Source: Cytobacillus oceanisediminis
GTDB taxonomy: Bacteria > Bacillota > Bacilli > Bacillales > Cytobacillaceae
Direction: 5' to 3'
NCBI RefSeq assembly: GCF_003182355.1
Contig: NZ_QGTW01000001.1
Coordinates: 744,001-808,000, forward strand
DNA length: 64,000 nt
Part shown: positions 1-8,110 of the stretch, piece by piece
How the letters are laid out: every line of letters begins with the position of its first letter
How positions within the stretch are numbered: position 1 is the stretch's first letter
Notes under the pieces: model-generated
Told to the model about the DNA's origin: nothing
What the model saw: only the letters and a program-made list of their open reading frames with translations
Databases searched by the model: none
Program-made: the position numbers and the translations under genes

Positions 1-249
1 CATAAACCTGAAATAATTGTTGTCAATGCTGGGGATAATCAATTCCTGGAAGGCGGTTCTCTCGTAATGGGTAAAGATGATGTTTATGAAGTGCATAAGG
101 CAGCACCTGCTGCAAAAATTATTGCCAGCCATATGGAAGCTGTAAATCATTGGACATTATCAAGGGAAGAATTAAAAATATTTATTAGTGAAAAAGGAAT
201 CTCCTCTCATGTTTTCGTACCAGAAGACGGAGAATCATACTCATATTAA
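1..249 (+). CDS. MBL-fold metallo-hydrolase, C-terminal part (5' end outside window)
   Basis: The reading frame is open from base 1 to a TAA at 247-249 and gives 82 residues. It holds a VVNAGDNQF strand, then GGSLVMG and a conserved HMEAVNHW segment, and ends VFVPEDGESYSY. This pattern is typical of the C-terminal part of UlaG-like MBL-fold metal-dependent hydrolases of Bacillus, in which the histidine of HMEAVNH is expected to help bind metal. The HxHxDH motif lies upstream of the window, so the substrate cannot be judged. A hairpin terminator follows directly, so this is the last gene of its transcript. Confidence 0.7.
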   Translation, partial: HKPEIIVVNAGDNQFLEGGSLVMGKDDVYEVHKAAPAAKIIASHMEAVNHWTLSREELKIFISEKGISSHVFVPEDGESYSY

Positions 250-257
250 GAATTAGA

Positions 258-290
258 ACAGACAGAAAAAGGATTTCTGTCTGTTTTTTA
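258..290 (+). terminator. intrinsic terminator of the MBL-fold gene
   Basis: The arms AACAGACAGAAA and TTTCTGTCTGTT form a 12-bp perfect stem with a short loop, followed by TTTTTTATT. It starts 9 bp after the stop codon. Bases 291-466 hold no gene that I can see. Confidence 0.85.
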
Positions 291-466
291 TTACTTTTAA
301 TCCTTAAAAATGAAGATTTTTTATTCAACTGCCACCTTCTGACCTTATAATTAAAATCTCGTTTGTTAAAATTTAAAACAACATTCTTTTAACTTTTTTT
401 ATAGATTCTGCTTGTTTCGTTCAACTTCATTCTTCAATTAAACAGCCCCGTTTGTTTTAAAAAAAA

Positions 467-708
467 GCTGTGTTAAAGCTTATTGTTGATTTTAGCACCC
501 TGTTGATTGGAGTGGAAGGTGCGAGATCCTCGAAAATGCTGACGCATTTCCTTCGTGCGGTGTTTATTCGAGGAAGATTATTCAATGTCCTGCGGGAGAA
601 GCGTGTCAACGGGAGGCCCCGCAGGTGCGAATGCGCCGAGGATCGCCGGACCGCCCGCGGTTCGCTGAGTACCTGGAGCGGAAATCAACAGGCAAATTTA
701 ACAGAGGC
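467..708. mobile_element. MITE-like element, copy 1 (about 242 bp)
   Basis: The ends GCTGTGTTAAA and TTTAACAGAGGC form imperfect terminal inverted repeats. The interior has subterminal repeats (TTGATTTTAGCACCCTGTTG near the left end, GGAAATCAACAGGCAAATTTA near the right end) and a GC-rich centre with inverted CGAGGA/TCCTCG blocks. Two related copies lie at 29423-29664 and 35864-36067 in the opposite orientation. Open frames across it are not genes. Elements of this type are common in Bacillaceae genomes and are presumably moved by a transposase elsewhere. Confidence 0.8.
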
Positions 709-710
709 AA

Positions 711-772
711 AAAGAAAAAGCCACCTGGTTCGGCACCTGATCTTAAACATAGCACCCGATTGCTTAATAATT
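711..772 (-). repeat. type A dispersed repeat, right half
   Basis: It contains the hairpin GCCACCTGGTTCGGCACCTG followed by GATCTTAAACATAGCACCCG and ATTGCTTAATAA, matching the hairpin and second core of the type A repeats at 7864 and 9996. It directly abuts the MITE at 467-708. Confidence 0.6.
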
Positions 773-864
773 TTATACCTTTAAACAATTTCCCTCTGTT
801 CTGCGACGAAAACGTAAATGCTAAAAAACGAATGATCCTAATCCACCAAAGGTCCTTGCTTATA

Positions 865-1797
865 TTAATACCCCTTCATAAAATCCACCCTATTAGGTAA
901 AATTTCATTATTTTCGATTTTTTTCAATGTATCAAAAAAGCATGCTATCGCTTCAGTCACCTCTGTCACAGCAGATATATGAGGAGTGATGACGATATCG
1001 TCTCTTTCCCAAAGTTCGGAAGTCTCCGGCAGCGGCTCAGTATCAAGAACATCTAACACAGCGTAACGGACTTTTCGTGAATTTAGCGCTTCAATGAGCG
1101 CTTGCTCGTCCACCGTGAGGCCTCTGCCGACATTGATAAAGGCAGCGCCGTTTAAATTGCTGAAAAACGCACGATCAAATAGCTTACTCGTTTCATTTGT
1201 CAAAGGTAATGTGCTGATAATCCAATCTGCCTGTGCAGCCAGCGTGCTTGCAGAGCTGGTTTCCGTTACCTTTTGAAAATACTCCTTTTGTTTACCGCTT
1301 TGCGAGACGCCGTAAACGGTGGCTCCAAAACTTGAAAATACTTTTGCAGCCTCCTGTCCGATCTCTCCTGTACCAAAGATAACAATCGTTTGATCCTTCA
1401 CCATTTGTGGAGTTTGTGGAGCCCACTTTTTCTCCGTTTGTTTTCCTTCAAAGTATTGATGATATTGAAGATCTCTTAATACATAGCTTAAACAATACTC
1501 GCTTATTCTTTGTCCAAACGAGCAAACCGTGCGGGTTAGTAAAATATCATGTCCCTTCCATCCATCAATTTCTAAATAATTGTTTACACCCGCATTAAAG
1601 GAATGTACCCATTTAATATCGGCAAAGTGGAAGCCTGGACATGGCTTGAAACCGACATAGGCATCTGCCCATGACAAATCCTCTTCTGTTATTTCATCAA
1701 TCCCTTTAAAACGAAAGGTCTGAGTTATTTTAGGAGGTAACTGCTCTTGAAATTGCTTTTCATAGTTACCTGCTACCAGTATATTATGTATGTTCAT
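865..1797 (-). CDS. D-2-hydroxyacid dehydrogenase (NAD-binding, GhrA-like)
   Basis: A 310-residue protein with the layout of D-isomer-specific 2-hydroxyacid dehydrogenases. The Rossmann motif GTGEIGQEAA is near residue 142, followed by the INVGRGLTVDEQALIEAL signature near 217 and a conserved DVLDTEPLP stretch near 249. PHISAVTE near 272 provides the catalytic histidine. Such enzymes reduce 2-keto acids, such as glyoxylate or hydroxypyruvate, with NAD(P)H in the cytoplasm; the substrate cannot be read here. The ATG at 1797 has GGAGGAAG six bases upstream. It is a single-gene unit, with a type A half repeat and a MITE downstream. Confidence 0.85.
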   Translation of the reverse strand: MNIHNILVAGNYEKQFQEQLPPKITQTFRFKGIDEITEEDLSWADAYVGFKPCPGFHFADIKWVHSFNAGVNNYLEIDGWKGHDILLTRTVCSFGQRISEYCLSYVLRDLQYHQYFEGKQTEKKWAPQTPQMVKDQTIVIFGTGEIGQEAAKVFSSFGATVYGVSQSGKQKEYFQKVTETSSASTLAAQADWIISTLPLTNETSKLFDRAFFSNLNGAAFINVGRGLTVDEQALIEALNSRKVRYAVLDVLDTEPLPETSELWERDDIVITPHISAVTEVTEAIACFFDTLKKIENNEILPNRVDFMKGY

Positions 1798-1925
1798 TAG
1801 ACTTCCTCCATACTTTTTATTAGGTAATGCATCGAGTCTCCGTCCAATACTAACAAAAACCGTGTAATCAAATTAATGGTTCCAGAGAAATGTACTCATT
1901 CCTTCTAAAGGGATCTGCACACTAC

Positions 1926-1957
1926 AAAAAAATAAAACCCACCCAAAAATGGGCTTA
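1926..1957 (-). terminator. terminator of paiB
   Basis: On the minus strand AAGCCCA and TGGGTTTTATTTTTTT form a short stem with a long T run. It starts at the paiB stop codon. Confidence 0.7.
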
Positions 1958-2578
1958 TTTGTGACTGTTTACTCTTTTTTCCATCAATTCTGCCATTTGT
2001 TTCGAATTTGGATTTCCTTCATTTTTTAATTTATCAATGATGTTAATATAATCCTTTTCATTTCGGTTCTGACTTAATTTATATGCAGCCTGAATTTCTC
2101 CCAGTTTAATCTTAAACCCAACAATACCTTTCAATTCACTTTCTAAGAGTTGAGGAGAAAGTTTATCCCATAAAACTGGATTTTCCCGGTGTTTTTCATA
2201 TTTTTCCAGCATTATTGTTAACTCTTCTATTAATTCATCTTTCTCTAAAATGCTTACTTTACCATATACATGGACGGCTTGATAATTCCATGTTGGAACT
2301 TCTTCATGACCATACCAAGAAGAAGAAATGTAAGCATTCGGTCCTTGAAACATGACAAGCACATCTTCACAGGTTTCAAATGTTTTCCACTGGGGATTCC
2401 CAAACGCCATATGTCCAGTAAGATAGTAATCATCGTCTTTTTTCTTTAAACCCAAAGGCAAATGCGTGGCAATTGGTTTCCCTTGATCTGTTGTGACAAT
2501 CGTGCCAAAAGAGTTTTTTTGAACAAAATCCCAAATCTCATCCACATTTGTAACCTTATAATATTTTGGAATATACAT
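1955..2578 (-). CDS. paiB: PaiB, FMN-binding negative regulator
   Basis: A 207-residue protein matching the PaiB family along its whole length. It begins MYIPKYYKVTN, has THLPLGLK near residue 39, HMAFGNPQWK near 56, and the WYGHEEVPTWNY motif near 88 that is conserved in the family. PaiB has a flavin-reductase-like split barrel and in B. subtilis acts with PaiA on sporulation and degradative enzyme genes. It follows paiA by 21 bp in a marR-paiA-paiB operon. A terminator begins at its stop codon. Confidence 0.9.
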   Translation of the reverse strand: MYIPKYYKVTNVDEIWDFVQKNSFGTIVTTDQGKPIATHLPLGLKKKDDDYYLTGHMAFGNPQWKTFETCEDVLVMFQGPNAYISSSWYGHEEVPTWNYQAVHVYGKVSILEKDELIEELTIMLEKYEKHRENPVLWDKLSPQLLESELKGIVGFKIKLGEIQAAYKLSQNRNEKDYINIIDKLKNEGNPNSKQMAELMEKRVNSHK

Positions 2579-2599
2579 AATAACCCGCCTTTTGAAATA

Positions 2600-3136
<537 letters not shown>

Positions 3137-3144
3137 TTATATAA

Positions 3145-3597
3145 TCAATAATCTCTCTTGTTTCCCTTTTTTACAAATTCCCAGTCTTTTTCTACATTTC
3201 TTCTTACTCTTTGAAGAAGATTGAAAATGGTTTCTGCTTCTTTTTCGGAAAATCCCTTTAATGCAACGATATTGGAATAATCATTTTCTCTTTTTATAAA
3301 AGGATAAACATTTTTCCCTTTCTCTGTTGGAAAAAGTTTTTTAATTTTTTTGTTATGTTTATCCTCTTTCTTTTCAATAAAGCCATTCATTTCAAGTTTT
3401 TTTATAGCACGAGCTGCTGTTGTTCGATCTACTTTTATCATCTCGGCTAACTTTTCTTGAATGATTCCTGGGTTTTCACATATTCGCACAAGGTACAAAT
3501 ACTGTCCTTTTGTAAGGTCATATTCTTTAAATTCTAGATTACTTATAGAATCTAAGGCCCTTGCTATCATTCCAATCTCACGAAGAATTTCCTTCAT
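3145..3597 (-). CDS. MarR-family transcriptional regulator
   Basis: A 150-residue winged-helix protein. The DNA-binding part spans residues about 35-95 (QEKLAEMIKVDRTTAARAIKKLEMNGFIEKK), flanked by the helices of a MarR dimer. AGGAGGCAATT precedes the ATG. It is the first gene of a marR-paiA-paiB unit and is divergent from a YczE-type membrane protein. Two copies of an 18-bp palindrome lie in the shared promoter region, so it probably controls itself, paiAB and the membrane protein. A ligand such as a polyamine would fit but is inference. Confidence 0.9.
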   Translation of the reverse strand: MKEILREIGMIARALDSISNLEFKEYDLTKGQYLYLVRICENPGIIQEKLAEMIKVDRTTAARAIKKLEMNGFIEKKEDKHNKKIKKLFPTEKGKNVYPFIKRENDYSNIVALKGFSEKEAETIFNLLQRVRRNVEKDWEFVKKGNKRDY

Positions 3598-3620
3598 AAT
3601 TGCCTCCTTCGCACATATTT

Positions 3621-3638
3621 TTGTTGCAAATGCAACAA
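3621..3638. promoter_or_regulatory. predicted MarR operator 1
   Basis: TTGTTGCAAATGCAACAA: 8-bp arms TTGTTGCA/TGCAACAA around a 2-bp centre. It covers the -35 of the rightward promoter. Confidence 0.75.
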
Positions 3639-3652
3639 AAATGCCATATATT
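3624..3652 (+). promoter_or_regulatory. predicted promoter of the YczE-like gene
   Basis: TTGCAA at 3624-3629, a 17-bp spacer and TATATT at 3647-3652. The -35 box lies inside operator 1. Confidence 0.6.
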
Positions 3653-3667
3653 AAACTTAACCTAACT

Positions 3668-3685
3668 TTGTTGCATTTGCAACAA
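3668..3685. promoter_or_regulatory. predicted MarR operator 2
   Basis: TTGTTGCATTTGCAACAA is the exact reverse complement of operator 1, with centres 47 bp apart. It lies just downstream of the expected rightward start point and over the likely -35 of the leftward marR promoter. Confidence 0.75.
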
Positions 3686-3713
3686 AAAAATAATGATAAA
3701 GAGGTCGAGTAAA

Positions 3714-4358
3714 ATGAAATATGTTTTTTATGTATTAGGAATTTTAATATTGACCCTTGGTATTTCTTTCACTATACAATCAGACCTTGGGACTTCACCT
3801 TTTGATGCACTTTTGGTAGGACTGTCCATAAATGTGGGGCTTACTGTGGGAAGTTGGGAAATCATAATAGCTTTAATATTGATATGTTGTAATTCATTTT
3901 TAAAAAGACAAAGACCAGAAGTTTTGGGCTTCTTAACAGCATTTATAACGGGTATTGGTATTGATATGTGGCTTTTTTTATTGGACAATTTGATAACTCC
4001 TGAACTGGGGTACATCAAAGTAGTTTGTTTTGGAATCGGCTTAGTTGCTATAGGATTAGGAACAGCCATTTATTTACACACAAATTTTGCCCCTATTCCA
4101 ATAGACCGTTTAACCTTAATCATACAAGAATTAACTAGAACAAATATACTGTTATCGAGAACAGGCATTTACCTGGTATTCTTGATGATGGCAATAATAT
4201 TCAATGGACCTGTTGGCATTGGAACTTTATTAACCGTTTGTTTAGGAGGTCTAATACTCAATTACTTCATGCCACTTACTAAAAAAATAATAGACCGCAT
4301 ATTAACCCACTCTAGTACATCACCAATTTATGATAAAGATAAAAACCCTTCAATATAG
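3714..4358 (+). CDS. YczE/YitT-type integral membrane protein
   Basis: About 214 residues with five or six hydrophobic segments. It opens MKYVFYVLGILILTLGISF and has the family motif SDLGTSPFDALLVGLS and, in the second half, HTNFAPIPIDRLTLIIQELT. The ATG at 3714 is preferred over an in-frame ATG at 3693 because AAAGAGGTC lies just upstream. YczE proteins are membrane proteins of unclear function; one is needed for surfactin production in B. subtilis. It is divergent from marR and shares both palindromic operators, so it is probably repressed by that regulator. Confidence 0.82.
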   Translation: MKYVFYVLGILILTLGISFTIQSDLGTSPFDALLVGLSINVGLTVGSWEIIIALILICCNSFLKRQRPEVLGFLTAFITGIGIDMWLFLLDNLITPELGYIKVVCFGIGLVAIGLGTAIYLHTNFAPIPIDRLTLIIQELTRTNILLSRTGIYLVFLMMAIIFNGPVGIGTLLTVCLGGLILNYFMPLTKKIIDRILTHSSTSPIYDKDKNPSI

Positions 4359-4372
4359 GATGGTTTTTGTAG

Positions 4373-4405
4373 TTCTTGTTCCACTAACCTGCCCCTTTAG
4401 TTCAA
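4373..4405 (-). repeat. type A repeat, single core
   Basis: CCACTAACCTGCCCCTTTAG plus TTCAATAAAG, a clean copy of core 1 without the hairpin, between two convergent genes. Confidence 0.6.
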
Positions 4406-4413
4406 TAAAGAAA

Positions 4414-5184
4414 TTATAATAAGTCAATAACAGAGGTCCATGCAGAAGAAGTTGGTTCAATAATTTTAAAATGCTCTATATATGGGAGAATAACTAGCTT
4501 TACGTTTTCCCCCTTTTCCACAGCATATTTGTAATAATCCTTACTTAAATCTACTGGAACATGGCGATCTAATTCACCATGTATCAACACTTGTTCTACC
4601 TTCATTGGCAATAATTCAACAGGGGAAGTCAATTTATAACGTTCAGAAACTTCTTCAGGGGATCCATCTAATAGTGCCGCTACGTGACTCTTCTTTTTCT
4701 TTTGTTCGTGGATTTCCCACATCTTTACTAAGTCTGTAACTCCAGCTAAACTGATCACTTTTTGAACAGAAACAAGAAGCTTGTTAAAAGGACCATCGAT
4801 TGAAACTGATTTAATTCTTGAACCTAACCAAAGGGCTAAATGTCCGCCTGCCGAATGACCAATAACAATAACTTTTGATAGGTCTATAGGATTTGACTCA
4901 GCAATTTTTGATAGATGGTTTATAGCATCAATAACATCATTAAATGTGCTGGTCCATCCTCCTCGATCTTCCCCCACTCTCCGATACTCGATATTCCAAG
5001 TTGCATAACCTCTTTGGGTTAAATCATCAGCAATTGGATTATTCTCCTCTAAGTTGTATCGTGCTTGCCAAAAACCTCCATGAATTAAAACTATTACTGG
5101 ACAAGAGTATGAATTCTCAGGCATTCGTAATACACCAAATTGAGATTCATGTTCTCCGTAATAGATCTTACTTTTATTCGTCAT
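4414..5184 (-). CDS. alpha/beta hydrolase (esterase / kynurenine-formamidase-like)
   Basis: A 256-residue protein with HGGFWQ near residue 35, the oxyanion-hole motif, and the nucleophile elbow GHSAGG near 108. The acid is probably in the LDRHVP region near 205 and the catalytic histidine in YIEHFK near 238. This order fits the HGG-type esterases that include kynurenine formamidases. There is no signal peptide, so it should be cytoplasmic. AGGGGAG precedes the ATG. No kyn genes are nearby, so the substrate is open. Confidence 0.83.
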   Translation of the reverse strand: MTNKSKIYYGEHESQFGVLRMPENSYSCPVIVLIHGGFWQARYNLEENNPIADDLTQRGYATWNIEYRRVGEDRGGWTSTFNDVIDAINHLSKIAESNPIDLSKVIVIGHSAGGHLALWLGSRIKSVSIDGPFNKLLVSVQKVISLAGVTDLVKMWEIHEQKKKKSHVAALLDGSPEEVSERYKLTSPVELLPMKVEQVLIHGELDRHVPVDLSKDYYKYAVEKGENVKLVILPYIEHFKIIEPTSSAWTSVIDLL

Positions 5185-5227
5185 TTATAACTCCCCTTGT
5201 AACTTTTTGATAACTGTGTATTTCGAT

Positions 5228-5310
5228 AACAATAGCCACACTTCCTTTATAGAAGAGTGGCTAGTGACGATTCCCTTATGTAACTAAACTGCCTAGTAAA
5301 AAGACTCCAC
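5228..5310. repeat. type C dispersed repeat, copy 1
   Basis: The hairpin TAGCCACACTTCC ... GAAGAGTGGCTA is followed by AACTAAACTGCCTAG, a worn type A core. The same arrangement occurs at 55836-55920. Confidence 0.55.
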
Positions 5311-5514
5311 TCCCAAAACTTGCAACCTGGTAAAATCATTTATCAAATTAAAGTTTAAATAGCCGTTTGAATCATCTAATGTTCCACCATTATCTACAAT
5401 AAAGTGAACCTTTATTCTCAGAATCTGGTTTAATTAGACTGCAACCACTATTCTATACCCTATTGGATACCATCCAGGAGGATAATCTATATATTTGGGA
5501 ATAACTCCGTAATA
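5293..5514 (-). pseudogene. remnant of an unrecognised gene with an in-frame TAA
   Basis: On the minus strand one frame reads VIPKYIDYPPGWYPIGYRI, then VVAV, a TAA, and continues LNQILRIKVHFIVDNGGTLD to a TAG at 5293. Two coding-like stretches in the same frame divided by one stop suggest a decayed gene. The 5' part is missing. I do not recognise the family. Confidence 0.35.
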
Positions 5515-5569
5515 TTATTAGTAGAGACGCAAAGAAAGACAGTTACTGATACCACTCAAATTACTGAAA

Positions 5570-5600
5570 AACAGCCTTATCGCTAATGGACAAGGCTGTT
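5570..5600 (-). terminator. hairpin after the gene tail at 5605
   Basis: AACAGCCTT and AAGGCTGTT form a 9-bp perfect stem. It lies just downstream of the decayed C-terminus at 5605-5700. Confidence 0.5.
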
Positions 5601-5604
5601 ACTC

Positions 5605-5700
5605 TCATACCAATTCAATTTTCGCCATATCCTCACAATGTGCAGAATGTGGCAACACAAGAGTGCTGGTGGGTCTATTACATTCTTGAGACCTTATTCA
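5605..5700 (-). pseudogene. decayed C-terminus of an unknown protein, tail 1
   Basis: The minus strand reads NRPTSTLVLPHSAHCEDMAK, then IELV and a stop. A second version, [20 protein letters not shown] followed by WLELV and a stop, occurs at 7067-7165. The two tails bracket the dus gene and each is followed by a hairpin. The HCExxAxxELV ending resembles the HVExVALL tail of RlmCD/TrmA-type m5U methyltransferases, but this is a weak guess. Confidence 0.4.
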
Positions 5701-5814
5701 TTCAGAAAACAGACTTTATCAAAACAAAAGTTGCCGCTGCAAAGGAACTTGAACCTGAATAAAATAAGTACACATGAGTTGATATGATTCATTTTTCCTC
5801 TAACTTTTTGAGAG

Positions 5815-6804
5815 TTACAACATTTCACTGTCCCCGTCCCATCCACATTCTTTTCCAAAGTTATCAAGCAATGCACGCACTTCATCTGTTGATTTCGTGT
5901 TCATCAATTGATTTCTTAATTCACCAGCTCCACGGAATCCTTTGACATAAATTTTGAAAAAGCGATGAAGCCCTGTGATTGAACGTGGCAATACTTCCGC
6001 ATATTGATCTTGAAGATCAAGTTGCAGTCTTAATAGATCAAGGTATTCTTTACTGCTATGCTCTTTTGGCTCTTTTTCAAAAGCAAAAGGATTTTTAAAA
6101 ATACCTCGTCCGATCATAACGCCATCAATACCATATTGTTCAGCAAGCTGCAGCCCAGTTTGACGGTCAGGAATGTCTCCATTGATTGTTAGTAGCGTAT
6201 TTGGTGCGATACGGTCACGTAATTTTTTGATTTCCGGAATTAGCTCCCAATGCGCATCTACTTGGCTCATTTCCTTTCTTGTACGTAAATGAATAGAAAG
6301 GTTCGCAATATCCTGTTTTAAAATATGCGTTAGCCACTCCTCCCACTCATTTACATCCTTATAGCCAAGTCGTGTTTTCACGCTGACAGGCAGTCCGCCC
6401 GCTTTTGCTGCTTGAATAAGTTCTGACGCAACGTCTGGACGCAGAATAAGGCCACTACCCTTCCCTCTCGATGCCACATTCGGTACAGGGCAGCCCATAT
6501 TAATATCGATGCCTTTAAATCCCAGCTCCGCCATGCCAATACTCATTTGACGGAAATGTTCGGGATTATCCCCCCAAATATGTGCCACCATTGGCTGTTC
6601 ATCTTCTGTAAAAATCAAACGGCCGCGCACACTTTTCATACCCTCTGGATGACAATAGCTATCCGAGTTTGTAAACTCTGTGAAAAATACATCAGGGCGA
6701 CCAGCTTCACTTACTACGTGACGAAAAACAACATCTGTTACATCTTCCATTGGTGCAAGTACAAAAAATGGTCGTGGTAAATCATGCCAAAAATTATCTA
6801 TCAT
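5815..6804 (-). CDS. tRNA-dihydrouridine synthase
   Basis: About 329 residues from the chosen start ([20 protein letters not shown]). It shows the Dus TIM barrel: APMEDVTD near residue 15, the catalytic cysteine in [10 protein letters not shown] near 100, the FMN/tRNA-site residues VKTRLGY near 141 and GVMIGRG near 231. It reduces uridine to dihydrouridine in the tRNA D-loop with NADPH and FMN. The frame is open a further 52 codons upstream, but this start matches the known start of the Bacillus family and has AGAGGA upstream. Two decayed tails of one other gene family flank it. Confidence 0.9.
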   Translation of the reverse strand: MIDNFWHDLPRPFFVLAPMEDVTDVVFRHVVSEAGRPDVFFTEFTNSDSYCHPEGMKSVRGRLIFTEDEQPMVAHIWGDNPEHFRQMSIGMAELGFKGIDINMGCPVPNVASRGKGSGLILRPDVASELIQAAKAGGLPVSVKTRLGYKDVNEWEEWLTHILKQDIANLSIHLRTRKEMSQVDAHWELIPEIKKLRDRIAPNTLLTINGDIPDRQTGLQLAEQYGIDGVMIGRGIFKNPFAFEKEPKEHSSKEYLDLLRLQLDLQDQYAEVLPRSITGLHRFFKIYVKGFRGAGELRNQLMNTKSTDEVRALLDNFGKECGWDGDSEML

Positions 6805-7021
6805 TTCAAACTCAAATCCTCTCACTATGGATACAACTTTAAACTCTCGGCCAAAAAATATAAAGCCAAATGTTCCACTTCTTTTACACTTATATATCAT
6901 GCTTATTAACTTATTATCAAACACAAGTACATTTGGACATTTATGATATGTGAAAAACAATTGTGAAAATCGGCAATATTTATTTTAACGAAAATCGGTC
7001 CTGAATGGTATTTTTTAAACA

Positions 7022-7062
7022 AAAAAGCAGATGGTATAGATTTTATCTATATCAACTGCTCT
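7022..7062 (-). terminator. terminator after the gene tail at 7067
   Basis: On the minus strand AGCAGTTGATATAGAT and ATCTATACCATCTGCT pair over 16 bp with few mismatches, followed by TTTTTTG. Confidence 0.65.
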
Positions 7063-7066
7063 ACTG

Positions 7067-7165
7067 TTATACCAACTCCAACCACGCAACTGCTTCACAA
7101 TGTGTGGAGCGTAATTGACAACACAAAAGGGATGTTGGTTGGTTTATCAAAATTCTTTGAATTTT
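7067..7165 (-). pseudogene. decayed C-terminus of an unknown protein, tail 2
   Basis: Homologous to the fragment at 5605-5700: both keep PTS, a cysteine- or leucine-rich step, HCE and ELV before the stop. No start, RBS or N-terminal domain remains. It ends five bases before a good terminator. Confidence 0.4.
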
Positions 7166-7329
7166 TTTAAACAAGTACTTGTTTAATAATAGCACCCTAT
7201 AGTTTAAGTACATCATTTTACAATATCGATTTTTTCGAAGTTTCATTGAACAGGAATCCATATTTCCATCCCACATTCTTCACTTTCTCCTTTTCCAATC
7301 ATATTAACTTACCAGCTGCTTCAATAAGT

Positions 7330-7785
7330 TTAATTCATATTTTCGGCAATATTTTTTAGTGCCTTTGCACGCGAAACAATAAAAACTCTCATATACTTCT
7401 CCAAAAACAACTTATCGGCTATAACGCCAATTGGACCGAATGGAGACTTATATTGGAATTTGTCTATCATTATGGTTCCATCTGCTTCTTCGATAAACTG
7501 ATGTGTGTGAACAAAGGAATGGAAGGCTCCTTTCACCATCACATCTACAAACTTATTGGGTTTTTCCATTAATGTCACTTTGGCTGTCAGCCTTTGTTTA
7601 ATACCAAAATGAATGGCTTCCCAAGTAACAGTATCTCCCTCCTCTAATAACCCTTCTGTCCCTCCAACAACGGCTCTTTCCTTTGTATTAGAGGTCGTTT
7701 GAGTATGAATATCTACATTCCTCGCAAGGTCAAAACATACTTCAATAGGTGCATTAATAAATTGTTGATGCTCAATAACAGGCAT
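7330..7785 (-). CDS. SRPBCC-family protein (polyketide cyclase/START-like fold)
   Basis: About 151 residues starting MPVIEHQQFINAPIEVCFDL. This opening, a beta strand followed by (I/P)xxVFxxxxD-type helix, is typical of SRPBCC ligand-binding proteins. The core GDTVTWEAIHFGIKQRLTAK and the C-terminal helix after GPIGVIADKLFLEKYM complete the fold. The start is set by AAAGGAG seven bases upstream of 7785. The family binds hydrophobic ligands; no specific role can be given. Confidence 0.78.
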   Translation of the reverse strand: MPVIEHQQFINAPIEVCFDLARNVDIHTQTTSNTKERAVVGGTEGLLEEGDTVTWEAIHFGIKQRLTAKVTLMEKPNKFVDVMVKGAFHSFVHTHQFIEEADGTIMIDKFQYKSPFGPIGVIADKLFLEKYMRVFIVSRAKALKNIAENMN

Positions 7786-7863
7786 TTTATATTCTCCTTT
7801 TATAAGCACTTTCTAACACCATAATTATAATTCATCGAAGTCAATATTAACTACATCTTCTTA

Positions 7864-7961
7864 AGCTAACCTGCCCCTTTAGTTTAAAAAGAAAAAAGCT
7901 GCCCGATTAGCAGCTGATCTTGAACATAAGCACCCGTTACTTTAGTACATTTCTTAACAAA
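7864..7961 (-). repeat. type A dispersed repeat, full copy
   Basis: Core 1 is CTAACCTGCCCCTTTAGTTT (7866), the hairpin is AGCTGC...GCAGCT (7897-7915), then TGATCTTGAACATAAGCACC and core 2 with TTTAGTACATTTCTTAACA. On the minus strand the hairpin is followed by TTTTTTCTTTTT, an intrinsic terminator layout. It lies between the SRPBCC gene and the integrase remnant, where it does not obviously terminate an intact gene. Confidence 0.8.
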
Positions 7962-7989
7962 CTAATCCTTTTTTCACACTTTATTTACT

Positions 7990-8058
7990 ACAGGAATGCT
8001 GCCCCGTTAGCTTAAAAAGTCTTTTTCGTTGAGACTTTTTCGTTGAGACTTTTTCGTA
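7990..8058. repeat. type A single core and a 14-bp tandem repeat
   Basis: A core (AATGCTGCCCCGTTAGCTTA) is followed by the 14-mer CTTTTTCGTTGAGA at 8021 and 8035 and a partial third copy at 8049. The tandem block lies just upstream of the integrase remnant. Confidence 0.7.
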
Positions 8059-8110
8059 TAATCCAGTCAATAATTCCTCTTGGAATCCAATTTAATGGGA
8101 GGGAATTTAT

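Noticed and set aside
470..900. Overlapping open frames on both strands around 470-900
   Set aside because: They lie in the MITE and type A repeat, lack ribosome binding sites and show no protein-like pattern.
7067..7276. A 69-codon frame as a separate gene
   Set aside because: No RBS or N-terminal domain; only its last 25 or so residues look conserved, and these match a decayed tail at 5605.
8021..8058. Short direct repeats that might be a CRISPR
   Set aside because: They are 14-bp units in direct tandem without spacers, fewer than three copies, and no cas gene is present.
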